Shown one piece after another: positions 15,985 to 23,899 of a DNA stretch of 50,523 nucleotides (the stretch's first letter is position 1; each line of letters opens with the position of its first letter). The position numbers and the translations under genes are program-made. A model generated the notes under the pieces. It did not search any database. It was given only the letters and a program-made list of their open reading frames with translations, and had not been told where the DNA came from. This DNA comes from Planctomycetota bacterium (GTDB lineage: Bacteria > Planctomycetota > MHYJ01 > JACPRB01), in contig JACPRC010000224.1 in NCBI GenBank assembly GCA_016190175.1, positions 1 through 50,523 of the forward strand. Reading direction: 5' to 3'.

Positions 15985-16841
15985 GGGATGAGCCTCTCGA
16001 TCGGGAGCACGAGGATCCCCGTGGCCCCCGCGCGCTTGAGCTTCGGCACGACGTTGTTGATCTCGTCCTCGTCCACGACCGCGTGGACCGCGACCATGCC
16101 GGGGACGGCGAGTTCCACGATGGTCGGCCCGGACAGCCCCGGGACGATCCTCGTGACCTCGGCGACCCTCTTCTTCTCTACGTTCGCCATCAGGTAGCGC
16201 TTGCGGGATGCGGCCTGGACGCCGGTGAGCGCGTGGAGCAGGTCGTCGATCTCCCCGTGCCTGGCCTTGAAGGAGGCGGGGGAGGCGATCAGGACGGCCC
16301 AGGAGTCGAGGATGACGTCGACGAGCGTCAGATGGTTCTGCTTCAGCGTCGCGCCCGTCGCCGTGAGGTCCGCGATGAGGTCGGCGACGCCGATCGCGGG
16401 TGCGATCTCCGAGGCGCCGCTGATCGGGACGATCCGCACCCGCTTGCGCCGCTTCTTGAAGAACCGCCGTGTGAGGTTCGGGAAGGACGTCGCGATCCGG
16501 GAGTCGGCGGGGACGTCCTCGACGGAGGTGATCTTCGCCGTCTCCGGCGCGGCCAGGACCAGGCGGCAGGTGCCGAACGGGAAGTCGTGCGCCTTGACGA
16601 CCCTAGCCCCCGTCTCGTGGACGAGGTCGAGGCCCGTGATGCCGAGGTCGGCGGCGCCGAACTCGACGAACTCGGGAATGTCCTGCGCGCGGGTGAAGAG
16701 CACCTGGTAGCGGCCGCCGTTGATGTTCGAGACCAGCGTGCGGTCTTGTGCATGGCCGACGCGCAGGCCGATCGACCGCAGGGCGTCGAGCGCCTCCTCG
16801 GCGAGGCGGCCCTTGTTGGGAACGGCGATCTTGAGCGGCAT
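15981..16841 (-). CDS. hisG: ATP phosphoribosyltransferase, long form
   Basis: First and committed step of histidine synthesis. At 286 residues it is the long form with its own C-terminal regulatory domain (about 210-286, VAEVTRIVPGLSGPTIVEL and AVHAVVDEDEINNVVPKLKRAGA), which in this class gives histidine feedback inhibition without HisZ. N-terminal PNKGRLAEEA, GAADLGITGLDLV, ATSFPNLTRRFF and the PRPP loop region near GVADLIADLTATGATLKQN are seen. It is the promoter-proximal gene of the his operon, with TATAGT 11 bases before its ATG. Confidence 0.96.
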   Translation of the reverse strand: MPLKIAVPNKGRLAEEALDALRSIGLRVGHAQDRTLVSNINGGRYQVLFTRAQDIPEFVEFGAADLGITGLDLVHETGARVVKAHDFPFGTCRLVLAAPETAKITSVEDVPADSRIATSFPNLTRRFFKKRRKRVRIVPISGASEIAPAIGVADLIADLTATGATLKQNHLTLVDVILDSWAVLIASPASFKARHGEIDDLLHALTGVQAASRKRYLMANVEKKRVAEVTRIVPGLSGPTIVELAVPGMVAVHAVVDEDEINNVVPKLKRAGATGILVLPIERLIP

Positions 16842-16852
16842 GACGCGCGGGC

Positions 16853-16858
16853 ACTATA
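16853..16858 (-). promoter_or_regulatory. -10 box of his operon
   Basis: TATAGT on the minus strand, 11 bases upstream of the hisG ATG, predicting a leader of about 5 bases. No his leader peptide or T-box attenuator fits in the gap to the 5S gene, so operon control by classical attenuation is unlikely. Confidence 0.5.
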
Positions 16859-16890
16859 GCACAAGGCGGAAAGGACGGAGCCGTTTTTTC

Positions 16891-16919
16891 TTGACCCCGC
16901 CCCGCCGCCCCGCTATATT
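16891..16919 (+). promoter_or_regulatory. Promoter of the solitary 5S rRNA gene
   Basis: TTGACC (16891-16896), 17-base spacer, TATATT (16914-16919). The mature 5S start at 16927 is 8 bases after the -10 box. This is the most complete sigma-70-type promoter in the window. Confidence 0.85.
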
Positions 16920-16926
16920 TCCGCTC

Positions 16927-17047
<121 letters not shown>

Positions 17048-17055
17048 TAAAAAAA

Positions 17056-17083
17056 GCCCTCGGTCACCCGAGGGTTTTTTTTT
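17056..17083. terminator. Bidirectional intrinsic terminator
   Basis: A 7-bp stem CCCTCGG / CCGAGGG with a TCAC loop, followed by nine T on the plus strand and preceded by seven A, so it also ends in a T run on the minus strand. It serves the 5S gene (+) and the short-peptide unit (-). Confidence 0.9.
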
Positions 17084-17132
17084 GTCGGTCCTTTCTGATC
17101 CGCGTCGGGATGGGGCGCTCCGGTCTCGCGTC

Positions 17133-17195
17133 TCACTCCGTAATCCAGATCCAGCCGCCGACTCCCCCCGCCTTGCATCCGCTCTCCGTCTTCAT
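17133..17195 (-). CDS. Very short peptide 2 (20 residues)
   Basis: Encodes a 20-residue peptide beginning MKTESGCKAGG and ending WIWITE, too short for ordinary gene callers. AGGAG sits 7 bases before the ATG, an ideal ribosome site. It shares the MKT start and an AGGVGG-like centre with peptide 1 (17300-17371), and the upstream DNA is an imperfect duplicate of that upstream of peptide 1. The transcript would end at the two-way terminator 17056-17083. One Cys and two Trp. Leader peptide, signalling peptide, small toxin or modified-peptide precursor are all possible; no maturation enzyme is adjacent. Confidence 0.5.
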   Translation of the reverse strand: MKTESGCKAGGVGGWIWITE

Positions 17196-17299
17196 CGCTT
17201 GTCTCCTTTTGTTTCCACAGGATCATGCGGCGTACGGGGCTCCGGTTGAGCCATTTCGGTCCTCCCGCCGCGACCGCGCTGCCTGTGCTGGGATAGGTC

Positions 17300-17371
17300 C
17301 TAATAGACGTCCACAGTCGCCCCGCTGCCGCCGGGCACCCCCGCCGCATTGATGTGGGTGTTCGTCTTCAT
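17300..17371 (-). CDS. Very short peptide 1 (23 residues)
   Basis: Encodes a 23-residue peptide beginning MKTNTHINAAGV and ending GATVDVY. AAGGAG is 7 bases before the ATG. An in-frame upstream ATG near 17397 would add MSHQRRREE, but that stretch is itself the ribosome site. It is the first of two tandem short genes divergent from the zinc-ribbon pilin-like gene. No homologue was recognised. Support for reality: ideal ribosome site, duplicated arrangement with peptide 2, and a terminator downstream. Not proven. Confidence 0.5.
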   Translation of the reverse strand: MKTNTHINAAGVPGGSGATVDVY

Positions 17372-17488
17372 CTCTTCTCTCCTTCTCTGATGGCTCATGT
17401 CCGGGGCGGGACCCGGGTTGAACGATTTTGGTTGTGCCCGGCGACCCGCCAACCTGATATATGTAAGAAGCGGATACGGAGGTCCCCC

Positions 17489-18346
17489 ATGAACGACGAG
17501 ATGAAGTGCCCGTTCTGCGCGGAGACGATCAAGGCGGCCGCGACGATCTGCCGTTTCTGCAAGAACCCCATCGGAGGCGGCGCGGCCTCTCCCCCGCCCA
17601 TGTACATCCCGCCCCGGCCTTCGTCGTCCGGTCTCCCCGCGTGGGTCGTCGTGCTGGCGGTGGTCTTCGGGGGCGTCTGCGTGATCGCCATCGTGGCCGC
17701 GATCGCGGTCCCCGCACTCCTGAAGGCCAAGGGCGCGGGAGGCGAGCGCAGGGCCGCCGCGTCGCTCAAGACGATCGCGACCGCGCAGGCCGACTTCCGG
17801 TCGAACGACCGCGACGGCAACCGGATCATGGACTTCTGGACCGGAGACGTCGCAGGCCTCTACTGCATCGACAACGGTTGGACGGGAAGCCCGTCCGTCG
17901 CGCCGATCAAGCTGATCGAGGTCGACCTCGCGCTGGCCGACGCGGCGCCGGACCCCGGCCTGAACGTAAGAGGTTCCGATTGCTACTCGGTTCCCGTCTC
18001 GCGGTACGGGATCCAGTCGGCGAAACACGGGTACTGGTACATGGCGCTCGACGAGGACCGGCAGGTCGCGGCCTTGGGCGGATCCGGCGCGTATCGGCAG
18101 GACACGGACGGCACCGGCGAGTGCAAACGCAGCACCTCTCGATTCGGCGTCGCCGCTTTGCCGGAGAACTACGGTTCCACCGGGCGGCACGTGTACATCC
18201 TCAACGAGGGCAACATCATGTTCCGGCGGGACTTCCGTGCGGACGTGCTGGACCGGTCCGCCGCGCTCCCGCGCCGCAGCGGGTCCTTCGACGGGAACTG
18301 GCCGACGGATCTGGACTTGTCGGGTCGATGGACGAAATGGGAATAG
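17489..18346 (+). CDS. Zinc-ribbon membrane protein with pilin-type ectodomain
   Basis: A 285-residue protein. Residues 5-21 hold a zinc ribbon (CPFC...CRFC); a Pro/Ser linker follows; one membrane helix lies near 51-74 (WVVVLAVVFGGVCVIAIVAA). The ectodomain (KTIATAQADFRSNDRDGN, DFWTGDVAGLYCIDN, GYWYMAL, STSRFGVAALPE, FILNEGN-like YILNEGN, FDGNWP) matches the true pilin at 35496 but there is no prepilin peptidase site. ATG 17489 has GGAGG upstream. It is translationally overlapped by the next gene. It may act as a membrane-anchored sensor or assembly partner. Confidence 0.75.
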   Translation: MNDEMKCPFCAETIKAAATICRFCKNPIGGGAASPPPMYIPPRPSSSGLPAWVVVLAVVFGGVCVIAIVAAIAVPALLKAKGAGGERRAAASLKTIATAQADFRSNDRDGNRIMDFWTGDVAGLYCIDNGWTGSPSVAPIKLIEVDLALADAAPDPGLNVRGSDCYSVPVSRYGIQSAKHGYWYMALDEDRQVAALGGSGAYRQDTDGTGECKRSTSRFGVAALPENYGSTGRHVYILNEGNIMFRRDFRADVLDRSAALPRRSGSFDGNWPTDLDLSGRWTKWE

Positions 18347-18960
18347 GGCCCGAGCCCTCCCGATCGGGGCTCCCGCTCCCGGCGAAGATCCTCATCGGGA
18401 TCTGCGCGCTCGTCCCGATCGCGGCGGTCGGGATCGTGGTCGTGATGCCGGTCCTCCTGCGCGCACGGGCGGTCGAGGGGGAGCGCAGGGCGGCGGCGGA
18501 CCTGCGCGCGATCGCCGCGGCCGAGCAGCGGTTCCGTTCCGAGGACGCGGACGGCAACGGCGTGCGCGACTTCTGGACGGCGGACGTCTCCGGCCTCCAC
18601 TTCTTCCGCGCCGGAGGGACTCCGATCCGTCTCCTCGACGCCGGCATCGCGACGGCCGATCTCGACCCCCGCGAGTCGCTTTCCTCTTCCGCGCCGCGGG
18701 TGGGGAACTGGTTCCGCATGCTCGGCCGCGACGCGACGGGGAATGCTTTCGCGCGGGACCGGGCCTTCGGTGTCTCCGCCCTGCCCGAGCCGGGGCGCAG
18801 GGGGCAGAGGGTGTTCCTGATCGGCGAGGAGAACGTCCTCCTCTCGCGCTCCTTCGATGGCGACGTACTGACCGCGGGCCGTCCTCCCGCGCTCACCGGG
18901 GTCTTCCCGGCCGATTGGCCCGCGAAGGAGGAGGGCCGCCTGTGGAGGAAGGGCGAGTAG
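18328..18960 (+). CDS. Membrane-anchored pilin-like protein
   Basis: A 210-residue paralogue of the preceding gene without the zinc ribbon. One membrane helix lies near residues 18-42 (KILIGICALVPIAAVGIVVV), then LRAIAAAEQRFRSEDADGN, DFWTADVSGLHFF, FGVSALPEPG and FLIGEENVLLSRSF. No FTLIE prepilin motif. The start overlaps the 3' end of the previous gene by 19 bases; ATG 18337 is an equally good in-frame choice. It converges with the next gene. Confidence 0.7.
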   Translation: MDEMGIGPEPSRSGLPLPAKILIGICALVPIAAVGIVVVMPVLLRARAVEGERRAAADLRAIAAAEQRFRSEDADGNGVRDFWTADVSGLHFFRAGGTPIRLLDAGIATADLDPRESLSSSAPRVGNWFRMLGRDATGNAFARDRAFGVSALPEPGRRGQRVFLIGEENVLLSRSFDGDVLTAGRPPALTGVFPADWPAKEEGRLWRKGE

Positions 18961-18967
18961 CCGGTCC

Positions 18968-20158
18968 CTATCCGACGGGCGTCTCGTCGCTCACCCGCGT
19001 CTCCTCCCGACCCTCCCCGTCCGTCGAGTAGACGACGTCCTCCTGGCGGAGGATGAGGTACGAGAGGACGCTCATCGTCGCGAAGACCGACGCCGGGATC
19101 GCGAGGGCCAGTCCATCCCGCATCCCTTCCGTGACCGCGCGGGTGAAGGCGGGGATGTTCCCCATCCCGATCCCGACGACCCCGGGCAGCGCATGCGCAA
19201 GTCCGAGAGACCACGCGCACGCGTGCCAGGTGGCGGCGCAGGCGATCGCGACCACGAATCCGTGCAGCAGGAGACGTCCACCCTGCGTCCGCGCGTAGTA
19301 GAGCGAAGTGCGGACCGCGTCGCGAAGGGAGCCGCCCTCCACGGCCAGACCGGGTGTGACGGTCATGAGTGCCAGACCGAAAAGGGTGCCGACGCCGACG
19401 ACGAGGAGCCCCACGAGGAACGGGACCAGGTATGCGTGGCGGAGGACGGCGGTCAGGGTCTCGCTCGACCGACCCGCCGACGCGACCGCCGCGAGTGCCG
19501 CCATGGGGATTCCGAGGGAGACGGCGGCGAACAGGGGGAGAAGGAGGGCGGCGCCGAGGTTCCGAAGCAGGTGACGCACCCCTTCCCGCCACCGGGGCGG
19601 GATCCCCTCCACCTGGCGGCGGGTCATGTAGCAGAGGGCGATGGCCGCCGCGCAGCACGCGACGACGGCCGCCATCAGCCCGGCGGCCTGCAGAACGCGG
19701 GATGCGGCGTGCCGCGTCGCCGAAAAGGCGATCCACGCCGGCACGAGGAGGATGGCCGCCAGGAGCAGCTTCGAGGGCTGGAAAACGTAGGTCATCGCGC
19801 GCATGAGATCCGTGGGTGAGAAGTAGCGCGCGCTGAGGGACTCGAAACCCGGCCTGGGGGTTGGGCGCCCGGGAGGCTCCGGGCGGCCTTCGTTGCGCCC
19901 CGGAGCCGAGTGGCGGAAACGCGCCGTCTTCTCGGACGGCCGCGCGAAGCGTCCCGACGCCGGCCGCTCCGCAGGAACGGCGAGGTGGGCCGCGAGCTCC
20001 GGGATCTCCGCCACCGCGCGCCACGGTTCGCCGACCCTCCGGATCATGTCGGTGCCGCGGAGCTGCCCGCCGCGGACGAGGCGCAGGACCTCCTCGATCC
20101 CCACGAGGTCTTCGTGGCCGTGCAGGCCGAGCATCCACTCCTTGGCCGGATCGCTCAT
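18968..20158 (-). CDS. Polytopic membrane protein with GYF_2-like N terminus
   Basis: A 396-residue protein. Residues 5-60 (EWMLGLHGHEDLVGIEEVLRL, GGQLRGTDMIRRVGEPW) resemble the GYF_2/DUF4339 domain common in environmental bacteria. A disordered Pro/Arg linker follows, then about six membrane spans (such as LLLAAILLVPAWIAF, LVPFLVGLLVVGVGTLFGLAL, LLLHGFVVAIACAATW). The C-terminal tail is charged. ATG 20158 has GGAGG 8 bases upstream. A good promoter lies upstream. Function unknown. Confidence 0.75.
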   Translation of the reverse strand: MSDPAKEWMLGLHGHEDLVGIEEVLRLVRGGQLRGTDMIRRVGEPWRAVAEIPELAAHLAVPAERPASGRFARPSEKTARFRHSAPGRNEGRPEPPGRPTPRPGFESLSARYFSPTDLMRAMTYVFQPSKLLLAAILLVPAWIAFSATRHAASRVLQAAGLMAAVVACCAAAIALCYMTRRQVEGIPPRWREGVRHLLRNLGAALLLPLFAAVSLGIPMAALAAVASAGRSSETLTAVLRHAYLVPFLVGLLVVGVGTLFGLALMTVTPGLAVEGGSLRDAVRTSLYYARTQGGRLLLHGFVVAIACAATWHACAWSLGLAHALPGVVGIGMGNIPAFTRAVTEGMRDGLALAIPASVFATMSVLSYLILRQEDVVYSTDGEGREETRVSDETPVG

Positions 20159-20228
20159 GCCGGGTTCCTCCGGGGACCGCCTCCTCGTCGATGCGGGCTT
20201 GGCAGCAGGCGCTCGTGGCGGGAGCATT

Positions 20229-20257
20229 ATTGTAAAGCGGGGCGGAGCGGCGTTCAA
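20229..20257 (-). promoter_or_regulatory. Sigma-70-type promoter for the membrane protein
   Basis: Minus strand: TTGAAC (20257-20252), 17-base spacer, TACAAT (20234-20229). About 70 bases of leader before the ATG at 20158. Confidence 0.65.
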
Positions 20258-20263
20258 ACCAAA

Positions 20264-22183
20264 CTACGGCGGCGTGAGGGTGACCAGGACGAGCGCGTCG
20301 TCCGCCGTGTTCATCGTCATGTCCGCGCCTGCCGCGAAGATCATGAACCGGTACGGCGAAACGGGGACGGGGCGTGACACCGGCGTGGAGGCCAATCCGG
20401 CGAGGGGGAAGCTCCCGACCCAGGCCGGAGATTCACGGAACAGGGCGACATGGATCACGTCGTCTGCATTCAGGGGAAGGCCGTCGGCGCCCAGCCCCGT
20501 GAACACGGCGAGCGCCGGCTGCAGGATGGCCGGTACGCTCGCGGGCGACAGTCGTCCGATCGTTGCCGAGCCGGACGTGATCGGGCCCGTGATCGGCATG
20601 GGGACCGTGGCGAAGTTCACGGCGTCGTCGAACGTGCCCGGAAGGGTGTCTCCGCCGACGGAGAGGGCCAGGAACTGCGTCCCATGGATCAGGTACGTGT
20701 TCGGCTCCAGGAGGCCGACGGGACTGGGGTACGACGACGAGGTCGGCACGGAGAACTCCGAAGAGCCGAGGAACGGGACGGTCCCCGCGAACGGCACGGC
20801 GATCACCGACTGGACGCCCGACCAGATCTTGACCGCGATGTAGTACACGACGTCGTCCGGTGTTCCTGCGGTTCCGTCCGGTCCCGCCGAGCCGACCAGG
20901 AGCTCGCCGAACCCGAAGTTGAAAACCGACTGGCCGTAGATCTCCACGTGTCCGGTCGCGTTGGGAATGGAAATGGGAGTGATCACGGCGCCGCCCGTAT
21001 CGAGCATCACGAAGACGTCGTCGGGCGTGCCCATGGCGCCGTCTACTCCGGGCCGCATCTGCGCCGCGAACTGAGGATGCCAGACCCGGAGCGCGGAAAG
21101 CACGGGGTCGAGCGGTCCCGTCACGGCCATGGAGGCAGCCGTGAGGGTTCCCGCGTCGAGACTGAACGTCAGGAACCAGACGCGGTCGTCCCCGTCTCCG
21201 AAGGCGAGGCTCGGGCCGGGACTTGCGAACGCCAGGACGCCGTCGGATGCGCTGGCCGGCCAGCAGACCGGCGAGGCGGGGTCCAGATAGCCGACGGTCA
21301 CGTGCACGACCGAGAGCGTCGGCAGGAACTTTACGAGGACGACCTCGTCGTCGAAGTCGTTGAAGGTCGAGTTCGGTCCCCCGGTCGCGATCGCCGCGAA
21401 CCATCCGACGTACTCCATCGGCCGGCCGATCGACGTGGTGGCAAGCGCCCCCACGGTGGCGCTGTAGATCGTGGTCACTTCCCCCTCGAACTGGATCATC
21501 ACGAGGGTGTCGTCCGCGTCGCCGACCGTCATGTTCGGTCCGCCCGTGGGGACGAAGACGTAGGGACCGGTGGCGGCCTTCTGGGACGTCGGCCCCTGGG
21601 CGATCGCGGGCACACTGAGGGCGGTGACCTCGTCTTTCCCGGGATGGTAGAGGACGAGCTGATCGTCGTCGGTGCCGAGCGTCAGATCCGGTCCGGACGC
21701 CGCGAAGACGAGACGGCCGTCCGCCATGCGATAGGGCGCGGAAGCGTCCGAGAGGCCTCCCACGACGTGCGCGCTCGCGACTCCGGGACGGCCCCAGCCC
21801 GTGAGAGTCAAGGCGAGCGTGGGCATCGTGGGGGCCGAGGTGGCGAGGACGATCTGGCCCGTGAACAGGGAAGTGCTTGCCGGAGCGAAGGTCAGCGTAA
21901 TCTCGATCGAGACGCCGGGTTGCAGGGTCAGGGGGAGCGCCTGCGAGAAGGCGGCGGTGAACGGGGGCGCCGGTGCCGCGAGGAGCGACACCTGGATCGC
22001 GATCTGGCCGTCGTTGGCGAGGGAGACGACCTTGGTCTTGGACCGCGTGGGGAAGGTGTCGGGAAAGACGATCGGAGACTCGGAGAAGACGAGCGAGTAT
22101 CGCGAGGGAGCGTCGTCCGCGTTCTTGAGGCTGCATGCCTCCATCGCCAGCGCGCCCAGCACGATCCAGCGAAGTCGCCGCAT
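20264..22183 (-). CDS. Large secreted or lipoprotein with repeated acidic Gly-Asp motifs
   Basis: A 639-residue protein. The N terminus MRRLRWIVLGALAMEAC looks like a signal peptide with a weak lipobox ending at Cys17. Residues ~25-125 look like an immunoglobulin-like ASPM-SPD-2-Hydin type domain (FPTRSKTKVVSLANDGQIAI, LPLTLQPGVSIEITLTFAP). The rest contains about ten evenly spaced motifs of the form GP(N/D)xTxGxxDD or DGxxxTxDDV, each followed by a beta strand, suggesting a calcium-binding beta-propeller. ATG 22183 preferred; ATG 22195 adds four residues. Surface role is inferred. Confidence 0.7.
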   Translation of the reverse strand: MRRLRWIVLGALAMEACSLKNADDAPSRYSLVFSESPIVFPDTFPTRSKTKVVSLANDGQIAIQVSLLAAPAPPFTAAFSQALPLTLQPGVSIEITLTFAPASTSLFTGQIVLATSAPTMPTLALTLTGWGRPGVASAHVVGGLSDASAPYRMADGRLVFAASGPDLTLGTDDDQLVLYHPGKDEVTALSVPAIAQGPTSQKAATGPYVFVPTGGPNMTVGDADDTLVMIQFEGEVTTIYSATVGALATTSIGRPMEYVGWFAAIATGGPNSTFNDFDDEVVLVKFLPTLSVVHVTVGYLDPASPVCWPASASDGVLAFASPGPSLAFGDGDDRVWFLTFSLDAGTLTAASMAVTGPLDPVLSALRVWHPQFAAQMRPGVDGAMGTPDDVFVMLDTGGAVITPISIPNATGHVEIYGQSVFNFGFGELLVGSAGPDGTAGTPDDVVYYIAVKIWSGVQSVIAVPFAGTVPFLGSSEFSVPTSSSYPSPVGLLEPNTYLIHGTQFLALSVGGDTLPGTFDDAVNFATVPMPITGPITSGSATIGRLSPASVPAILQPALAVFTGLGADGLPLNADDVIHVALFRESPAWVGSFPLAGLASTPVSRPVPVSPYRFMIFAAGADMTMNTADDALVLVTLTPP

Positions 22184-22252
22184 TTCCAGCCCCATCCGAA
22201 CTCGACACCAAAAGTTGACAGGGAGCTTTTGGTGTGGGGTTTCCAGCCCCAC
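22183..22252. repeat. Paired hairpins and 12-bp direct repeat upstream of the lipoprotein gene
   Basis: TTTCCAGCCCCA occurs at 22183-22194 and 22240-22251. Between them ACACCAAAAG (22205-22214) and CTTTTGGTGT (22226-22235) form a perfect 10-bp stem, and GTGGGG / CCCCAC (22234-22252) forms a second, overlapping stem. The structure would sit in the 5' leader of the minus-strand gene. Confidence 0.75.
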
Positions 22253-22355
22253 CCGCCCGGACTCGACCCTATCGCTAATTCTATCGGTTCCCCTTGCGCT
22301 CTGCTGGAGGAAATGCGCCGCAAGATTCGATGCGGAGGCTCGTCCTAGATAGTGA

Positions 22356-22361
22356 TATACT
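22356..22361 (+). promoter_or_regulatory. -10 box of AsmA-like gene
   Basis: TATACT, 30 bases before the ATG at 22392. Predicted leader about 24 bases, containing GAGGTG as ribosome site. No clear -35. Confidence 0.45.
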
Positions 22362-22391
22362 CATGGAACGGGAAACGCGCGAGGTGCGGAC

Positions 22392-23579
22392 ATGATGCGG
22401 TGCGAACCACGCGGTCGATGCTGCCCGGTGCGGCGCTGGGCCAAACGGCTGATCCTCTTCACGGCGGCCGTCGCCGTCGTCGCGGCGGCGGTCGGCTACT
22501 TCGCGGTGCCGCGGGCCGCGCGCTCCGACTGGGCGCTCCGGAAGGCGGAGCGGGAAATGTCCTCCGCCCTGGGGACGCCCGTCCATATCGGCAAGCTCGA
22601 CTTCACCTGGAAGAACGGGTTCGTCGCGACCGACGTCCGCACCGATCCGACGTCGCTCGGCGACATGGAGGCGGTCTGGACCGTGCGCGAAGTCGGATTC
22701 CGCCCGCGTCCGATGAGGGTCTTCTCGAAGCGCCCAAAGGCGGCCGCGGTGCTGCGTGAGCCGAGGATGGAACTGAAGTGGCGGGGCGAGGTGGCGCAGG
22801 CGGCCGGCGTCCCCGTGCGGCCGCCGTCGATCCGCTCGCCCTTCGCGGGCCGGTTCAAGGGCCTCTATCTCACCGACTTCACGATCGAATGGGGCGTCGT
22901 CGTCATCGACCACCCCTCCTTCATCGAGCCCGTCCGGATCGATGACATCTGGGCGTCGGGCGAGCTCGACGCGCGGAAGGACGCCGTCCGGCTCGAGGTT
23001 CGCGGGCTGAGCGCGAGGGTCAACGGCGGCGCCGTTAGTGCTCGCGGGCGGCTGGAGATTCGGCCGCAGGGCGCGTCGGGACGCCTCTCCCTCAGTGCCC
23101 AGAACGTCGACGTGAACGACTTCGTCGTGGAGGCCGTCCGCAACCTCCAGCCCATGGTGGAGGTGGAGGACGGCGGCACCCACAAGGGAGGAATGGACCT
23201 GCACGTCGAGGGCGAGGCTCGCGCCGACCGCGCCGGAGGCCTCCTGAGCGCCTTCACGGGGCGCGGGGATCTGCGGATCTTCGGGGCCGATCTCCAGCGG
23301 AGCCGCATCCTCCACGTCGTGGGCGAGGCCGTGGGCTTGCCCGGACTGATCGCGACCCGCTTCCACACCGTCGCGCAGAAGTTCTCGGTGCAGAACGGCC
23401 GGGTGCTCCTGGAAGAGGTGCGGGCGGAGGCCTCCGAGGGCGCGCTGGCCATGACGGGCTGGGTCGGACCCGGCGGCTCTCTCGACGTCGTGGTGCGCCT
23501 AGACCCGGGTCTCGGGCGCGGCCCGCGCGAGGCGGTACGCGTGATCGGGACCGTGCGGCGGCCGGAGGCGATGAAGTAG
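22392..23579 (+). CDS. AsmA-like membrane-anchored protein
   Basis: A 395-residue protein. It has one N-terminal membrane helix (residues 21-42, LILFTAAVAVVAAAVGYFAV), then a beta-rich domain with AsmA/DUF748-type features: ALGTPVHIGKLDFTWKNGF near the start, AVSARGRLEIRPQG in the middle, and the C-terminal AsmA_2-like pattern FTGRGDLRIFGADL...RFHTVAQKFSVQNGRVLLEEV...MTGWVGPGGSLDVVV. Family members lie in the inner membrane facing the periplasm and affect outer-envelope lipid transport; that role is inference. Starts at ATG-ATG, 22392. Confidence 0.75.
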   Translation: MMRCEPRGRCCPVRRWAKRLILFTAAVAVVAAAVGYFAVPRAARSDWALRKAEREMSSALGTPVHIGKLDFTWKNGFVATDVRTDPTSLGDMEAVWTVREVGFRPRPMRVFSKRPKAAAVLREPRMELKWRGEVAQAAGVPVRPPSIRSPFAGRFKGLYLTDFTIEWGVVVIDHPSFIEPVRIDDIWASGELDARKDAVRLEVRGLSARVNGGAVSARGRLEIRPQGASGRLSLSAQNVDVNDFVVEAVRNLQPMVEVEDGGTHKGGMDLHVEGEARADRAGGLLSAFTGRGDLRIFGADLQRSRILHVVGEAVGLPGLIATRFHTVAQKFSVQNGRVLLEEVRAEASEGALAMTGWVGPGGSLDVVVRLDPGLGRGPREAVRVIGTVRRPEAMK

Positions 23580-23597
23580 CATCGTGGGCACGATCAT

Positions 23598-23603
23598 GAT
23601 ACT
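23598..23603 (+). promoter_or_regulatory. -10 box of second coiled-coil gene
   Basis: GATACT (TGATACT extended), 11 bases before the ATG at 23615; predicted leader about 5 bases, no Shine-Dalgarno sequence. Confidence 0.4.
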
Positions 23604-23614
23604 CTGATACCCGT

Positions 23615-23896
23615 ATGGCGGACAACGGAAGCGGCGACGCACGGCGGCGGCTGGAACTCCTCGAGAAGGCCTATCTCGAGGACCGTGAGCGATGGCGCGC
23701 GAACGACGAGCGATGGCGCGCGAACGACGAGCGATTCAATCGCATGATGGAGGCAAACCGGAAGGAGCACGAGGAGTTCCAGGCGGACTTCCGGGAGACG
23801 ATGCGGGCTATCGTGGAGCAGATCCGCAGGCTCGACCGCCTCGAGAAGAGCAATGAGGCGTCTCTTCGCATCCTCCGCCGGATGATGGAACGATAG
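23615..23896 (+). CDS. Small coiled-coil protein, paralogue of 9193
   Basis: A 93-residue charged helical protein starting MADNGSGDARRRLELLEKA. Contains an internal tandem duplication (RWRANDE twice, DNA 23691-23732), then KEHEEFQADFRETMRAIVEQIRRLDRLEK, a clear heptad-like stretch (written here in parts: EQIRRLDRLEK and NEASLRILRRMME). Shares N terminus, EDRERWR and the near-leaderless promoter with the 77-residue protein at 9193. Converges with the next gene, 3 bases between stops. Function unknown. Confidence 0.7.
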   Translation: MADNGSGDARRRLELLEKAYLEDRERWRANDERWRANDERFNRMMEANRKEHEEFQADFRETMRAIVEQIRRLDRLEKSNEASLRILRRMMER

Positions 23897-23899
23897 CCG

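Noticed and set aside
22215-22220. TTGACA as a -35 box
   Set aside because: It is the loop of a perfect hairpin and has no -10 box at 16-18 bases.
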